A stretch of DNA of 64,000 nt from Acanthaster planci (lineage: Eukaryota > Echinodermata > Asteroidea > Valvatida > Acanthasteridae). The number at the start of each line of letters is the position of its first letter. Position 1 is the first letter of the stretch. A model generated the notes under the pieces. That model was not told the origin of the DNA and did not search any database. It saw only the letters and a program-made list of their open reading frames with translations. Shown here piece by piece: positions 25,101-39,042 of this stretch. The stretch lies in NCBI RefSeq assembly GCF_001949145.1, contig NW_019091650.1, forward strand, positions 178,727 through 242,726, in the 5' to 3' direction. Made by a program: the position numbers and the translations under genes.

Positions 25101-28050
25101 GTTGATTTGCCTGCCTGACAAGTCATTTTCTGTTGTGACGTGATTTTTTGGTCCTTGGAAAATTAATTGTTCTTCACAAAGCCTGAAAGACTACCACGTG
25201 ACCCGAACCACAAAAATCGCTTTCTTTGATCTGAGCCGAGTTGGTAGATACAATTTGGATGAGATGTACTTGTTCATAGTATCGGCAGATATTTGCAGTG
25301 ATGGCTTCTATATTTATTTTGCAAGTGCAGATTAAGTATCGTTAATGATGATAATTGTATGAAGTAAAAAACCAAAAAACCCTAACAAAATCTCAAAGCT
25401 GCGAATGTGGGACGCGGGGATGAAAGGTTTCATTAATAGTTGGTGAAGCAGATGTAATGCAAATATGTACTCCTTAGGCTACACAGGTCATTAAACCGTT
25501 TTAATCATATTGATGGCATCAGGTTCCCTCGCCTGTGTAGGGCCGCGGCCTAACCTCCTCTCACAGTTTAGTCATTATAACCGACTCCAGTCACGTCTCC
25601 GTCTATCGTTGTCCACTCACGGCGCGTTGTTGTGTCCCCCCCTTCCCACTCTCCTATCCACTCCCCCTCATTCGCCACGGTACATTTATTGGGGACTTGA
25701 ACTAAGAAAAACACATCTTGATCACGACGTGCTTATCGTTTGTAATCGCGCCAGTGGTCGCTGGACAGTCCAGTAGCTTCAGCCACTCGAAAAAATCATA
25801 TTGTTTCTTGACGTTTCTCATCTAAACGTTGACTGCGTCACTTTCATTGAACTAGCCTACAGAGTGCATGCCAACGCATAAGAGCAGAAATGGTACATGC
25901 TGGTTTGTAAAGTGTGACGAACTACTCTGAATCTGAATAAAGGATTTGTTAATTAAAGGGCCTAGGCCTATAATCGCTGGTGTTAAGTGCCCCGTGAAAT
26001 ATCATAGTTGGCAAATCAAATAATTAAGATGTCTTAGAGTATGCTGTTTTCTTTTCCTTCAGATTTGTCTCTTGTAAACTATAAATGTTACCAATCATAA
26101 AACTACATACGATGCTAATCCGCTCAACCAACCTTTTTCTGTCAATGATCAACCACCACTGGTGTTACGTACAGTTGTATTTTCACCCTTAGCCTAACGC
26201 AGCAAGTTACTCGAACCATCCGAGTATCGACCACGGCCTATACTACTGGGCCGTGTACACAGTCGTAAGTAAAGTGTCCAACTTACAAATCCCAACGCGC
26301 GAGACTATCCGTCGCCTGTCCCTTCGATATGTCGCTACGGATCAATTTCATCAGTTCATACTGGCGTAGCTGCAGCGGAGTTACGGAGACCTGGAAACAC
26401 GACTAACCCTAGAACTTCATTTCTCTTGTGGTCGATGACAACTACATGCGTGCGCGCACTATATTGCGCCGACGCGGTTTAAACTTACGTATAAGACACG
26501 GGTTGAAAACATGCGCAGTCTGTTATTGCTGTTGGCATTGATATGTGAACACCTTTTTTTTTCCTTCCTCTCTTGAACGCAAATCAGTACGTTGGCGTAA
26601 CTACGAGGGCATTGGGGAAGCAGCTGGCAAGGTACCGTAGCCTGCTGTCTGTCCAGCGACAAGCTAGTATCAGCACACAACCAGCTTATGTGAAAATAGC
26701 AACTAATTAACACGATAGAGTTACCAGATAAGCGTCGTAGGGCTACTGTCGGCATTAAAGGTAAGCTCGAAACCGACTCAGTTGATCGCCCGAAGCAAAG
26801 GATATAGAAGATTCAGGGTTAATTGCTGTAGGTTAGTTACATGTCGTTGCTGTTGGTTTGTGCATGGAGGAAGGAACCATGTTCTTTGTGCTGCTCATGT
26901 TTCTCAATAAGCGCTATGCAGTGGCAGTTACTGTCTTACAGAACCGAGAGCACTCTCGAGGTTCAGTTGAGTCGCACAAGCAAAAATAACCAAACTTTTG
27001 TTTCTAGAAAAAAAGAATGTCACTAGCAAAAACCAGGGGGTGTTTTTACTTTCTTTGGTTCTTTCTTTGGTTCTTCTGACAACATCTCATGCAAAGACTC
27101 TCCCCCTTTTCTTGTCAGTTTGTACGCTCACCGACATGCACCCAAACGTAATGGAAAGTAAACCAGAAACAATTAGCAGAAATTTGTGTCCTTTACAGCA
27201 ACACTGAGAAACTGTGTTCGAGTTTGAGCAGGGGCCCAAACTCGCACCCTTCGCGTCTTTATTGATTAAAGTGCATGCGAGGGAGGGTAACCTATTTGCC
27301 TGCTATTAATAAATGGCGTACACGTCCCTCGGAAGCGATTCTGGAAATGCTGTCCAATTATGTTGTGAAGCATCTGCTCAGTCGTCTTGTCTGTTCTAAA
27401 GTGCACGATGATTCTTAACTGTCGTGTTACTACGTTTGGAGCGTAAATCGGGCATTAGTGCTGCTTCAAGTCGGTCCGTCTGGTGCCGTCTTCCTCACTT
27501 GAGGGCTAAATATGACTTGCAGCCCAGACTTGATTGATGGGCGTTGGAAGACGGGGTGGATTTTGCTTTAGCCGCTGAAAATCTAAATAGATGAGTTACC
27601 CGAGTCAAGAAAATGAATCGGACAAGCCACTGTACATACGGTAAACTTCTCTGATCAATGATGTTTGTAACACAGGACCGAGCCACAAAGTGAGCTGGTG
27701 GCCCCAAATTGATTTGTTGGTAATGGGGGCAAGCACGCATAAGGACCGACCAATCAGAATTTGCGGCGGGAAATCACGAGAAAAGTGGAGCACCTTTATA
27801 TACAACATGCATACAATCGCAGAAACTGCAGTTCTTACCATATCTCTTTCACGTGGTGCCAAATGTGTGTACAGGAGTTTGTTTCTGCATTCAATTGGGG
27901 ACCCTGAACAATAGCGGACAATAAGGTCCCCGATGGACAGAGGGTCCCCGATTGACAACTGTGTACAAAACATATGGGTGGTCTTCTAAGTACAAACAAA
28001 AGAGGAACAATAGGGGGTGCCCAGTTGCAGGCAAATACACACTTGGTTGA
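22131..28050. other. Gene-free stretch, nothing recognised
   Basis: Open frames of up to about 137 codons lie on both strands without a recognisable domain. No RNA gene or repeat array was recognised. Confidence 0.45.
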
Positions 28051-28530
28051 GTGTGTGGGTGTGTGTGCAGGCGTGGCATAGTTTGAAGTCCACATAATGT
28101 AGTATATGATGGCGTTGTGGAAAACTGGAAAACAGTTTCAGAGGCATTTTGGGGTCAAGGTTAGCTATAGCCTATCTGTGGCAAAATGAAGAGGAACAGT
28201 CCAGGAAATCATCAGCTAAAATCCAGCTCGAAGGAGTGTCCTAGTTGGAGAAAAAAGAGCATTTTCCTCAAATATAAGTGGGTGTGTATGGGCGTGTCAT
28301 AGTGTGGACCTCTGCATAAAGGCAGTCCACGTAATACAGGGTACGATGGCGTTGTTTGGACTTGCACACGTCTACACACCCTTTGCCCCATCTGAAAAAC
28401 AGTTTCAGAAGTATTTTGGAGTCAAGGTTATCCATGGCAAAATGAAGAGGAACAGTCCAGGAAATCATCGTCTAAAATCCAGCTCGAAGGAGTTATCCTA
28501 GTGGGAGAAAAACGAGCATTTACCTTAACC
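28051..28530. repeat. Tandem duplication, two diverged units of about 220-257 bp
   Basis: The first unit (about 28051-28276) and the second (about 28277-28530) share, in order, GTGTGGGTGTGTGTG-like starts, GCGTGGCATAG, GATGGCGTTGT, AAACAGTTTCAGA, GGGGTCAAGGTTA, GAAGAGGAACAGTCCAGGAA and GAGCATTTTCCT. The offset grows from 221 bp at the start to 257 bp later because the second unit carries about 36 bp more, after GATGGCGTTGT. It looks like a local duplication rather than a transposon. It does not encode a recognisable protein. Confidence 0.75.
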
Positions 28531-29987
28531 ACTGGAGAACAAAGGAATGTTCACACTTCTTATGTAAACAAGCGTGTATGTGGGTCAACGCGTTTGTGTG
28601 TGTGTGTTTTAAGTGTCGTCAATGTGAATTGGAGTTAATGTTATACTACATCATGAGTTTTTTCAAACGACCAACGACATGGATTGCTTGGGGGGGAGAT
28701 TACTAATTATGAGGTACCCTAGTTTTCTTGACGCCAGAGTAAACGGGCACCCGGTCCCACTTCCAGCTGCCGTTAATGGATATAACGAGGTTTTTACATC
28801 AAAGTGCCGACATTCGAAACGGAGAAGGAAGGTATTATATCTTATGATGATATATGCACCACGTTAATGCATGTGGACTGCTCTCATTTCTGCCAAAGTC
28901 TGCAGAAATATCCCCCTTGGGTGGTTTCAGATTCTTCCTGAAAATGAACACTTAGCCCATTACTTCGAATGGGTCATGCTGTGCAATTACATGTTATCAC
29001 TACCCTTAAAGATGCACCTTTGTATGCCAAATTAGTTATTAACAAGGATGGGTACCGAACCAATGTTTTGGGAGACAAAACTTGTTTGGGGCCGAACACT
29101 TGGAAATCTTTTTATGTAACGTTTGTGGCCTTTCTGATGGATGAGGCTACATTTAGGGGCTTTTAACACGCTATGAAATAGCCCCCCCAAATCGCCTTTT
29201 TCTCATCATTCAATAAATGTCCCGGTTTTGAGGGGCCATAGCCCCTGTTGACCCTCACGAATCTGCTCTTGAAACTTATTTTCATTTTTTTGCTTTTGTT
29301 AGAAGGTACTTTGGCGTTAAAAAGGTTTTTAAAAATTCTATATTCATGAGCCAACCTTTGATGCCATTAGAGCAAAAAACCTCACTGATGCATTGATCTG
29401 GAGACCAAAATCAAAAGTAAATTTTATAGTTTGCTGTTCTAAACTCCCTTTTTGCTGACTTATGATTGTGTAAGTACATGTCAGTAGCAGCCCATATATT
29501 TTTAGTGACCAAATTCTCGTTTCACAAATTAAGCAGAAAACAAATTAACCTAGCAGTGTCTTCCCTGATGTAGAGAGAATGACTGAGAAAAATTCAGTGC
29601 AAAGACTCTTAAAGGGGGTCTTATTTTCATGTGTTTGTCATTGGAATTCTGATAGCTCTGTGAGATTTTTTTAAACTTAGCTAATCAACTTGGGTTTTGA
29701 AGTGACGGCCAGCCCTATAATTCTACTACATGCAGGTACGTGTTAGCAAAACTACGACTGTACTGCAAAAATAGCGTCAACAACGCACAAGTGCGTGTGT
29801 TTTATTAAATGATACAAGGTTGTATAGCCTTTCGTATATTAATCTTTTCCTGTGCGAAAAATATGAGGGAAAAAAGTACCGGTGCCGTACCAGCCGGGTA
29901 TTGAACCACGGAAATCATTCTGTAATATATTTTTTTTTCTTTCCAAACCTACGTAAGCCAGGTCGCCAGGCTTCCTTCCCACGTAAT
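28531..29987. other. Gene-free stretch
   Basis: No gene recognised. A GT microsatellite sits near 28.59-28.61 kb. Confidence 0.45.
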
Positions 29988-30168
29988 AGGCCGGTTCATA
30001 ATCGGCGCGAAAGCGCAAGCGAACGTGAATTTGTGAGTCAGATCAAATATTTGCGTTGCGAATTCATACGAGTTGAACACATTTCAACTCAAACAAAATG
30101 TCGCCGCGAAGTTGCCGTACGTCAAATTGTCTTCGCTTTTGCATTCGCCTGAATATATGAACCGGCCT
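29988..30168. mobile_element. Full-length palindromic MITE (family C), 181 bp
   Basis: Perfect terminal inverted repeats: AGGCCGGTTCATA at the left and TATGAACCGGCCT at the right. Imperfect inverted matching continues inward (GCGAAAGCGCAAGCGAA against TTCGCTTTTGCATTCGC). A one-ended relative is at 46938. There is no coding capacity. The flanks (TAAT and TGAT) give no clean target duplication, so the superfamily is unassigned. Confidence 0.75.
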
Positions 30169-33100
30169 TGATGCTGCTAAAGGGGTTCCGTTATCACTGG
30201 CAGGTCCCTATTATAATATATTACCAGCATGCTTCATACGGTGGCATTCTGCTGCAAAAGCGCCGTGGTTAGTGGTCAGCCGTCGGATAGGATAACATAA
30301 CTGATTTCAGAAAATGCACTAATGTCAGCTTCTATTGAAATGAAGGCGATGTGCGCAAACTGTCTGAATTGTAGGTTGCGTGTTGTCATATGAATGCTCA
30401 TAAATTCTATACGAAAAGCAAAGGGGGGCTTGTTTTGATGCAATGTATCCCAGCTGCATAGTTAAACTGTACAAGAACGTTGTCCCAAGTTCCTTTGATA
30501 AAGATATTGAGTAGAACTTATGTCATGCAAGTTCATGTCAGAGCAGCTGACTTAACAGCGCTAGTTTAAGAAAGGTTTCGCTGTAACAGTTGATTCCTTC
30601 TTCTGCTGGGTACATGAGATTGGACAAAATTGAGACTTCAGGGTGCGTAATATCGCACGGTGGTCCCGAAGAGACGGGGACATTTTGGAGGAAACAAGTT
30701 ACTGCATATCCAAAACAGAATGGCATCCCCAACATGGCACAGCAACTTATGGTACAGGATTTCGCCACTTACACAGTGACTTGAAAAGACACTTACGGTA
30801 TAATGTCATGAAAGAAATTCACAACTATGTCCCCGAAGGCCACTATACTGCGAAGTTATTAACTAAGGCAGATTAGCTGTCGCACGAACATGACAAGTCC
30901 ACAGCTTGGAAGCGGGCACGCGGCCCAGTGGAGTGTTCTGTACATTGTTAACTGTCACATTATTAAAAGGGTATGTTTAGCCAGTCAGTCTCGTCAGTAC
31001 AAACTCTACGAGGACTAGAAAAGAAAACCGAACTGGGTTAAAACGAAAACAAAAACCTAAATCACTGGTCAGCGACTGAAGCGTGCATGTTTCTATGAGA
31101 AAATGTTTGCTCAAGACAAACACGGCCAACACAAAATTTCGGGTAATATTACCAACGATTTTATCGACCCGATAGCGTAGAAAACATTGTTTAACCCCAT
31201 TTACATCGAACCTTTTCGAGCCGCAGAGAAAAAAGTCATGCCTGCACGGTTGAAGGCCTCGCTTGTGGGATGGGATTTATATCTTTTGATTAGCGACGCC
31301 AGCACGGGGGGACGGTGTCAACATGGAGCATGACATAGTCATACAACATGCAGCGGGGATAGGCTATGTCCAATTTTACTTTCTGCCGCGCGTATTAAGA
31401 TATTTCGCCAGGTAATCCAATTCATGAATGCAAAAAATTGTCTAATCCTACTCAGTATACATTGTGCAGTACATGTCTTATGATACGTGGGTTCTTTGTA
31501 AGGCTAGAGGGACCAGACGGTGGGCTGGAAATGAATCTAGCGCTTCCTTTGTTGTCTTTCTTTATTGGAATCTTTGATCAGCATATGCCGATTTATTAAG
31601 AAAAAAGTGCTCACCAAGTTCAAGCAACACCAAACGAGAATTGGTTTAGACTTGCTCAACGAGGGAGAGATCGAACAGCTTGTAAGGCCATACCTTTGTA
31701 AACATACATCGTTCGTTTTTTAACATGAGAACGTTTGTGTGTGTGAGTTTGTTTACATTCAAAGTAACCTTATACCATGACTTTCTCGTGTCATTGATGC
31801 GTGAAATTGATTGGCGTAGTGCTAGAATGGATGCGATGCTGTGTCCTTGCAGTTTGACCGAATTAATGAGACTTTGCTCATATTCGATGAATTTTCGAAT
31901 TCTAGGCGATAAATTTGTCGGTCGAGCTGGGCAGATATCCACCCCGCCAGATCGTTCGGCAGAGAATGATTTCAACTTAATTTGGCTCATTTCCGCCTCG
32001 AGATAAAATTCCCCTAATGGCGCCCGCATTCTTTCACGTGACACAAAGGACCAGGGTTATAGTCCCGTGTCGTCTTATTGGTTAATTGCAGATCAGTTGA
32101 CATGAAATATCTGGACCAATGTATAGCGTGCACGCACCTTAAAAAACGGTTCCAATTGCACGGTCGTTTCACTTTTAAAATGTACGCTGGCGCTGGGCAT
32201 TAGTGTAGCTCTGAAGATGAGAGCATCGTTTCAACTGATCGAGAGATTTCTGAACTCGTAAGTGATGCTGGTGCTTATAATATGCCCCCCCCCAAAAAAA
32301 AATGAAGTTTGCTGTCAGACGATTAGAACAGTCGCATAGTTACAGGGACATCAGTAGTTCCGAGGTAGGATCCACTTTTTCATGAACCGAGAATTGTATT
32401 GTCGGGATTTATTTAAAATTGATAATGGATAGGTAGGTGTCTCATCTTAATGCAGTGCATGGAAAGAATAATTTCACCCGTGCAGCTGAACATTCAACCT
32501 CATGAAATAATTTGTTTGCCGTTAAAGACATTAAACGGTGTTAGCCCCCGTATATCAACAACCTGCCGTAAATGTTTCCTGAAACATTTTCGTAATCCCG
32601 GTGGCTCATCTTGAATGCTTCGCACTTAAGTGACCTAACACTACTTTTAGCAACAAAGTTATTCCGAAAAGGTATGTGCATATATTTTACTAATGATTCT
32701 TTCGAATATCTTTTTAATTGACGTGGCCAGTTTATTCGGCACAAGCGTACACATGCGTATATGCATACCGGACCAAAATCGGTAATGTCCGTCCTTATTC
32801 TTTGCACTTATACAATTGTGAAGAAAATATGGAATTAAAAATGAAAAAGAGCTTCGCTAATGGAAAAGGCTCGAGTCGTTTCGGACTTTATCACTTGAAC
32901 TTTTCTCATCAATTACAGCAAGCGCTCCTTTGAGGACATATATGGGGCGTAGTTTTCCCGAAAAAATAATGTTGGGAGCACTGAGTAGGTCGCAGGTGCA
33001 TTATTTGAATCTGTTGCACGTGGATAATAGTCTGTTACCTTGGGACCGGCACGGATAACTTGGAACTCAAGATTTCAAGATTGCTAATTCTTACTGACCT

Positions 33101-34904
33101 CAGTGAAGACGAATTGTGGCTTGGATGTCCGGACATTTAGAACATCCTCTGTTCCCTTTAAGGTGAGGCGGTTGTTACTCTTTGACTAGAAGGACAAAGT
33201 TTTGGGGACGTGATTTTGGAGGCTTTTGAACGTTAGAATAAACTTTTTAAAAACGACTTGCCAAGATTTTTGGAGTTTAGGCGGTGATCACTGAAAAAGA
33301 AATATGATTGGGCCTGATCGATTCTGAGTTTCCCGTCGGCTCCAGATACGGTACTCTGTTGTTACGTTTACTTGAAATTCAGCCTAAAGCGTGGATAAGA
33401 CAGCGTCTTGTCCCTTCCTTCGTTTACGTCTCTAGCACCCAATCCTAATTCTTACAGTGGGCCGGGGGCATGCAACCACTTTACCCCATATACCCCCGCC
33501 CCCAACGTAGCAAGGTGTAGCGTGGTTGAATGCATGCCTTCGGGTGTTGCTTCCAGTTTGTCTTTGTCATTATGTCTGTTTCTTTTTTACTTGTCTTCCT
33601 CTTTATCTAAATGTTTGATGGAGGAGGGCGTCAGGCACCCAACTGTCCCTTCAACGTCGACAAAGTAAACCATGGATTATGAACACCTCAGACAATTCTT
33701 GAACGGTTCATTGGTGACGATTGCAGATGTTTGGGGCTGTATCCCGGAGAAGGGGCTGGCGTATGCGGACACGTTTCACCTGGTGGGCTGCAGCAGACGA
33801 AACCATAAATTATTCTCTGAGCAATGGCGTAACGAGAAACTGACACGGTAAAGACAGTAGTCTACTCCTAAGTTTGTCATGAAATGTGTACTATACATAT
33901 GAACTGCGATGGAATGCTCAGGCGGAATTTTCAGTGGCATTGGTACTGCCCAGCAAACTATAAAAAAGTACATCAATAGTTCTTGACCATGTCCCTGATA
34001 ATGAAAATGTCTTTGTATTCGTAACCCTTTTAACTTGCTAATTATAACTCTTTCAACTTGGTAAATAGAGCTCCACGCATTCTGGGCGAAGGTGCACATT
34101 TTGGTCCACACCATTGGTCCAATTTGGTCCTGGGCGCCCCTCTAGCAGTTGCCGATGCTGGAGGTGCCGAGAGTTGATGGTATTAAATAAACGTGGATTC
34201 ATAAAAACTTCCCGTCGGTAGGGACACATTCTTGTTTTCAGATATATTGCATTATATTCTGGATTGTCTACAACATGTATCTATGTTACGAATTGAACAG
34301 TTCTGAATACAGGACAGTGTCCAGATCAATTTTAAGTTGATATGCACCAAAATGACAAAGCTCACCATGCGCAGATCACATCACATGTACATCTGCTGGT
34401 CTTTTATTGTTGGAGGTGTAGGCCACTATTGTCTCTATGCTAAAATGTCCCAACAAAAACGCTTTCAAAGCTTTAATTTGATTTCACTCTCTGAAGTGTT
34501 ACTAAGTACATAGTTTTAAAGTTGTTTGTCGAGGAAACCGATCCCATGAACTGGAACTATCGGGTACTCTTGTTCCCAGTTCACTTACACAGCCTTGTTT
34601 TACCACATTGTTTATTTGTGAAGTCTCGCTTGCCCTTGTGAACTGAGAGAAATCGGGAACTTTGTGTAAAACCGGACTTATGCCATAGCTTTTTCTGCTC
34701 AGGGGAAAAATCGTGCCGGCATGCTTGACCGGAGCCAACAAAATTGACCATCAACAAAATTTATGAGAATGTTAGGGAAAGTCAAGCATACAGGGAAGAA
34801 TGAAAGTAACAGGCGGTCTTATGAAGGCCAGTTAGTACCGTGAAGCGTGCAATAATTATAAAAGTGAAGAATACTATTTCTTGTTTTTGTCAGGATCTTT
34901 CCAG
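30169..34904. other. Gene-free stretch, nothing recognised
   Basis: Overlapping opposite-strand frames at 31.65-32.04 kb (132 codons minus, 93 codons plus) show no domain. Nothing else stands out. Confidence 0.45.
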
Positions 34905-35770
34905 GGTTCGTTTCACGAGATCTATTTTTAGAGGCACTTTTAGGGGATAGGCCTACATCTTTTAACTTCTTTTTTTGTGATCTAATTTTCCACATTTGCT
35001 TTTTGAAGAATTATTGTTAAAGTTTTTAAAGATAGAAATATTTGTTTCATGAGATCAATCTCTCTTTAGAAAAATTTGTCTTAAATTCGTATTTGCAATT
35101 TCTTTTTCAGGAACATGTTAATATTGAAAAATAATAGTTTTACCATGTACATTTTCTTCGGTTTTTTTTTTGGGGGGGGGAGATTTCATTTTCCCAGTTT
35201 TCCGGAGATGCAGGTTTCAAGTGTTTTTACTAATTCTATTTTTTCTTGTATTATAGCAATGTTGATTGTGATGAGACCTATTTTTAGAAACATCGGTTTT
35301 TACGAAATAAACTTTTTCAAGTCGTATTTCCGAGGTAAACAGTTAGCAAAAGAGTCCAAACCCTAATGCCTATGATGCAATCGATGCTTACTGGTGATTA
35401 CAATTTGGAAAACAAATTGTTTGACAACAGTGAGGCAATAATTTCGTCAATTAAAAAGTCTTATTAAAGACTAGTACAAACGAATGAGCCCTTCTTTGAC
35501 CATGGCTGAAAAATCTTCTAATTAAAACGCAAGTGTCTTTCTTTTAATAACTTGAAAACGAACTTTAAAAAGTACAGTATATACATCTCCAAAAAACAAA
35601 CTTCAAAAAAATCCTCCCGAAAAACTTTTATATTTCCTACAAATATTTAATGTCGTAAATACTCATTTTTTTCCAAAAATAGAAACAGCGTTTCTGAAGA
35701 TAAATTTCGCAAAAACGAACTTTGGAAAAAAAAGTCTCATAAAACGAGCTTTGAAGTAATATAATTCACA
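34905..35770. repeat. AT-rich fold-back repeat region
   Basis: A motif close to GTTTCATGAGATCTATTTTT occurs on the plus strand near 34908, 35044 and 35269. Its inverse, around AAAGTCTCATAAAACGAG, lies near 35728-35745, and GAAAACGAACTTT-like words recur at 35.56, 35.60 and 35.71 kb. The whole is very AT-rich. It looks like a decayed transposon or internally repeated element; ends are uncertain. Confidence 0.35.
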
Positions 35771-38184
35771 TTTTAAAATATGAATTTAATGGCTTTTGTG
35801 GGCTTTCGCACGATGGCGTGGAAGTAATCCATCTTGCTTCTTATCTCTCATGCCATATAGGGAGTTGACTTGCCCTTTTCTCGTTCCATGTTTATTTGTC
35901 TCCTTCGCTCTCGTGTGACCCCACCGTTCTCCCGCACGACTCCTCGAGTCCTTCCTCGCGGTAATAATCACAGATCACGCGGGGCTTAATGGGGCACCTC
36001 GAAACAAACATGCTGGGTAGAATAACTATGTGTACTGTGCCGTTTTATTCTCCTGTTCCTTTAATCAGCTCTCTCCTTCTGGCTTCTGAAGGGAAACCAT
36101 TTGTTTTTGTGTATGTTTGCGTCTTTAATAAAAGCCAACTTTTCGCTGTAAATGGCTCTTTCCTCTGAGAACCATTGATAAATGACTTTTCTACCATCTT
36201 CCGATTGCGTATTATTATGTTTAATGTCCTGTATGTATGCGAAATTTAATACCGCTGTTTGTTTCCGGGTCGTCCAGTTCTTGGCCGGAGGTTGTCCACT
36301 GTTTTGCCCGTTCAATTTGAAAAATAAATCGTGCTGTTACCAGATCAACAAGGCTTGCGGGAGGCGCCTTTCCACATAACAAGCGCCATTTTGCCGTCCA
36401 AGGTAAAATTTGGTCTGAAGACTGGACAAAACTCTGAAAGCATTTTAGCAGCTGTGAAACTGATCATAGCCGCCTTTCTATTTCTGCATCTGGGGTCCGT
36501 ACACACCAGTATCCGTTGTACACTTCCGTGGGGGATTCTTCGTGAATTTAGGCATGCGGATAGGAAGCACACGCCCGACGTCGTGCTGAGAATTCCCATG
36601 AGATTGCAAGTTCGCAAGGTCTGAGTGCCCACGAATGGGGACGTACAGCAGGGGCAGATCCTTAGCGAGAACACTCCGCATGCATATTTTCGAGTTTTTG
36701 CAAATGTATGGCGTAGAGTATAGTGCGCGTGGCTAATATTTAACAAAATACCGGTAAAGAATGTTCATCAGCGCAGTGTTTCGGTGAAGTACATAAAGTG
36801 AATGTTCTATTATACACGAGGCGAAGCCAAGTGGAATAACACGTTCAATCATGTCACAGCATAAAATTAGTCATTTCACAGCACGAATGTGAAACATTTA
36901 TTTATTTGTTTATTATTTACCACGCCCAGTGGATTGGAACGTTCTATGTTTTCTTTGGGAACACGCCGTGCGTTCGTCCCGGGGTTAATTAAGCTCAACG
37001 AATTCATTGTCACGTGATCAGTGACTCGCTAATCGGATGCTGGGATTTTGTTTAAGGTGTCTAACAAATGGAAAGTGGTGTGATCTGGGTGGCGTATCTA
37101 GTCTTTGCGACTGCTTAGCTCCAGAGGGTTGCGGGTGTAAAACATATAGTTTTACCCTCTAGAAAAAAAGACACCAGTCCAAACAAAGAACTTTGCTTAA
37201 CATGGTGCGCGTGCCACAGACGCTAAGGGTTCAGTGAACTTGTTCTGCTGACTCGAATGAATTAATGAAATGAGCCCTGTATGCTTGTGCGCGAGATTTT
37301 GTTCCTTGTGGAATGTGTTAGCTCTGGAAAGTCACGATGAAAAAAATTAACTGCGCAAAAGCTGATCTTTTTTTTTTTCGTGCATGGGAGCGAGGTTCTT
37401 ATTTCCCAAGTCCCTGTCAAACAAAATTCGAATGAGCCATTCACGGATAGCAGCATGCTTTGTTGAAAGAAGGAGCGAAAGCAGTTTAACAGCAAATTAG
37501 TGTACGCTTTTCCGGGCAGCCCGCCCACTATATTGGTTGTAATTCTCCAGGGTTGATGTGCTCTTTCGCTGACGCTTTATTCTCCTGGATCCCCAAGCCG
37601 TCTCTGCGGTCTCACCGCTAGGAAAATACAAGCCCCTGTTATTGTAGGGGTAGATCATTCCCGAACTCGTCCTTAGCTGAAACAACATCTTAAGGTGAAC
37701 TGGTCATGGGAAATATCAAGCGTACAGTAGCAGTGGATGACAGCGTAATCCATTAAAAATGTTATCAGTAGCTAACCTTGTCCTTGGTATATTAGTCCAT
37801 AAGTGAAAAATAAACAGAGAAGGAATTTGGCCATTTTTTTATTACAAAAATATTGTGAACTAAATGGTGATGAAGTCTAACATACTGCCACGATTTACTG
37901 GGTTGGCAGAACTGACATTGAAATGCTGATACCGCAATCGTCAAAGGATAAGCACTTCTTCAACGCTTTCACTTCCTTTTACAAGTACACTGCTCTAGTT
38001 TTTGAGTGGAAAGAAATGGTATCGCTACACTTTGCAGGAGAACGTGCGGCGCAGATTGCCCCAGAAAAATATTGTTCGATGAACACGTGAAAACAAACCA
38101 AAAATCAAAATCCCACAGATTATGATATTGACAGTGAAGCAACTCATGAAATCCGTTTGTACCTGCTCGAAGTTCGAACAGTAG
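35771..38184. other. Gene-free stretch
   Basis: No gene recognised. A repeat terminus GTGGCGTATCTAG lies near 37.09 kb. Confidence 0.45.
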
Positions 38185-38745
38185 CCGGTTTTTGGCTTCG
38201 TCACAAAGGTGGACGCGCCACGATTTGCAGGCTACCATTGGACGATCACTGAAGTTGCGCGTTGACTTCCGGTTCCATGTAAACGGCGATCAATACACCT
38301 CTTCACTATTCAGTACGTGTTTTTACAAACGCACAGGTTGGCTCCAAGAACGCTAAGGATGTAGTTTATACTACTTGTGATGGAAGGGGGCCATACTAAG
38401 AAACAACGATCTCTATCTCGTGCGCACAGGAAAAATTACGACTTTAAAATCTTTTTACAGAGCACTAAAAATCAATTCGAAGCTAATAGCGAAAACGGTT
38501 CAATGGGGTTTTCTGAAGAAAAAACCTGAACAAAGTCAGAAAACCTGAGAGAAAATGACCATCGAAGTCGCACTCGTGTACATTTTCAATGGCCAACTCA
38601 CACTTCTTGCTTCCAAAGCCATTTGTGCGCTTGCGCGCATAATTATGAGTTCATTAGTGTTGAGGTCTATGCATGCAACTCTATGTGCAGTGCATGTGCA
38701 GTGGGAGTGGTTTAAACTGAAGGGACATCACACGTACGAACTGGA
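38185..38745 (+). mobile_element. MITE family A copy split by a younger insertion
   Basis: The left half (38185-38294) contains GTCACAAAGGTGGACGCGCC, GATTTGCAGGCTACCATTGG and GCGCGTTGACTTCCGGTT. The right half (38670-38745) contains GCAACTCTATGTGCAGTG and GTGGTTTAAACTGAAG. Together they align end to end with the intact element at 62319-62503, in the same orientation. The break falls after GATCAA, where a 371-bp element has inserted. Confidence 0.75.
38297..38667. mobile_element. TIR element (family D) nested in MITE family A
   Basis: The left end reads CACCTCTTCACTA and the inverted right end GACCTCAACACTAA. Both are flanked by TA (38295-38296 and 38668-38669), as for Tc1/mariner-like insertions. 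Shared inner blocks (CGTGCGCACAGGAAAAAT, CTTTTTACAGAGCACTAAA, CAAATGGC-type ends) tie it to the composite at 48687-50892. It has no coding capacity, and its left arm has diverged from or lost the long inverted repeat seen in that other copy. Confidence 0.65.
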
Positions 38746-39042
38746 TTCCTGTCTGAGTTAAACAGTCCAGACTTTGAAGACCATCAACTCGATACAGGCC
38801 AGGATGGAAGCAGGGCCCTGGACATTTTCTGAAAACCACCAACTCTTTGTTTACTTGGCAAGTCTTTTGAAGACTTTAGAGTGACATCTTGTGCAGGTCT
38901 TGACACAAACTTTGTCCGAATACCGGAAGTACGCTAGCGTTTATCGCAAATTGGACCTTTAACGCTGAATACCGAAACACAAGTCTACCTTTTCGTTGTT
39001 CATCGATCAGGAAATCATTGATTTCAGTGGATTGAATGGAAA

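Noticed and set aside
26230-26256. Short inverted repeat CACGGCC / GGCCGTG
   Set aside because: A 7-bp stem alone is expected by chance in a window this long.
29880-29915. B-box-like GGTTCAATACC on the minus strand
   Set aside because: No A box at a suitable distance, so no support for a tRNA or SINE.
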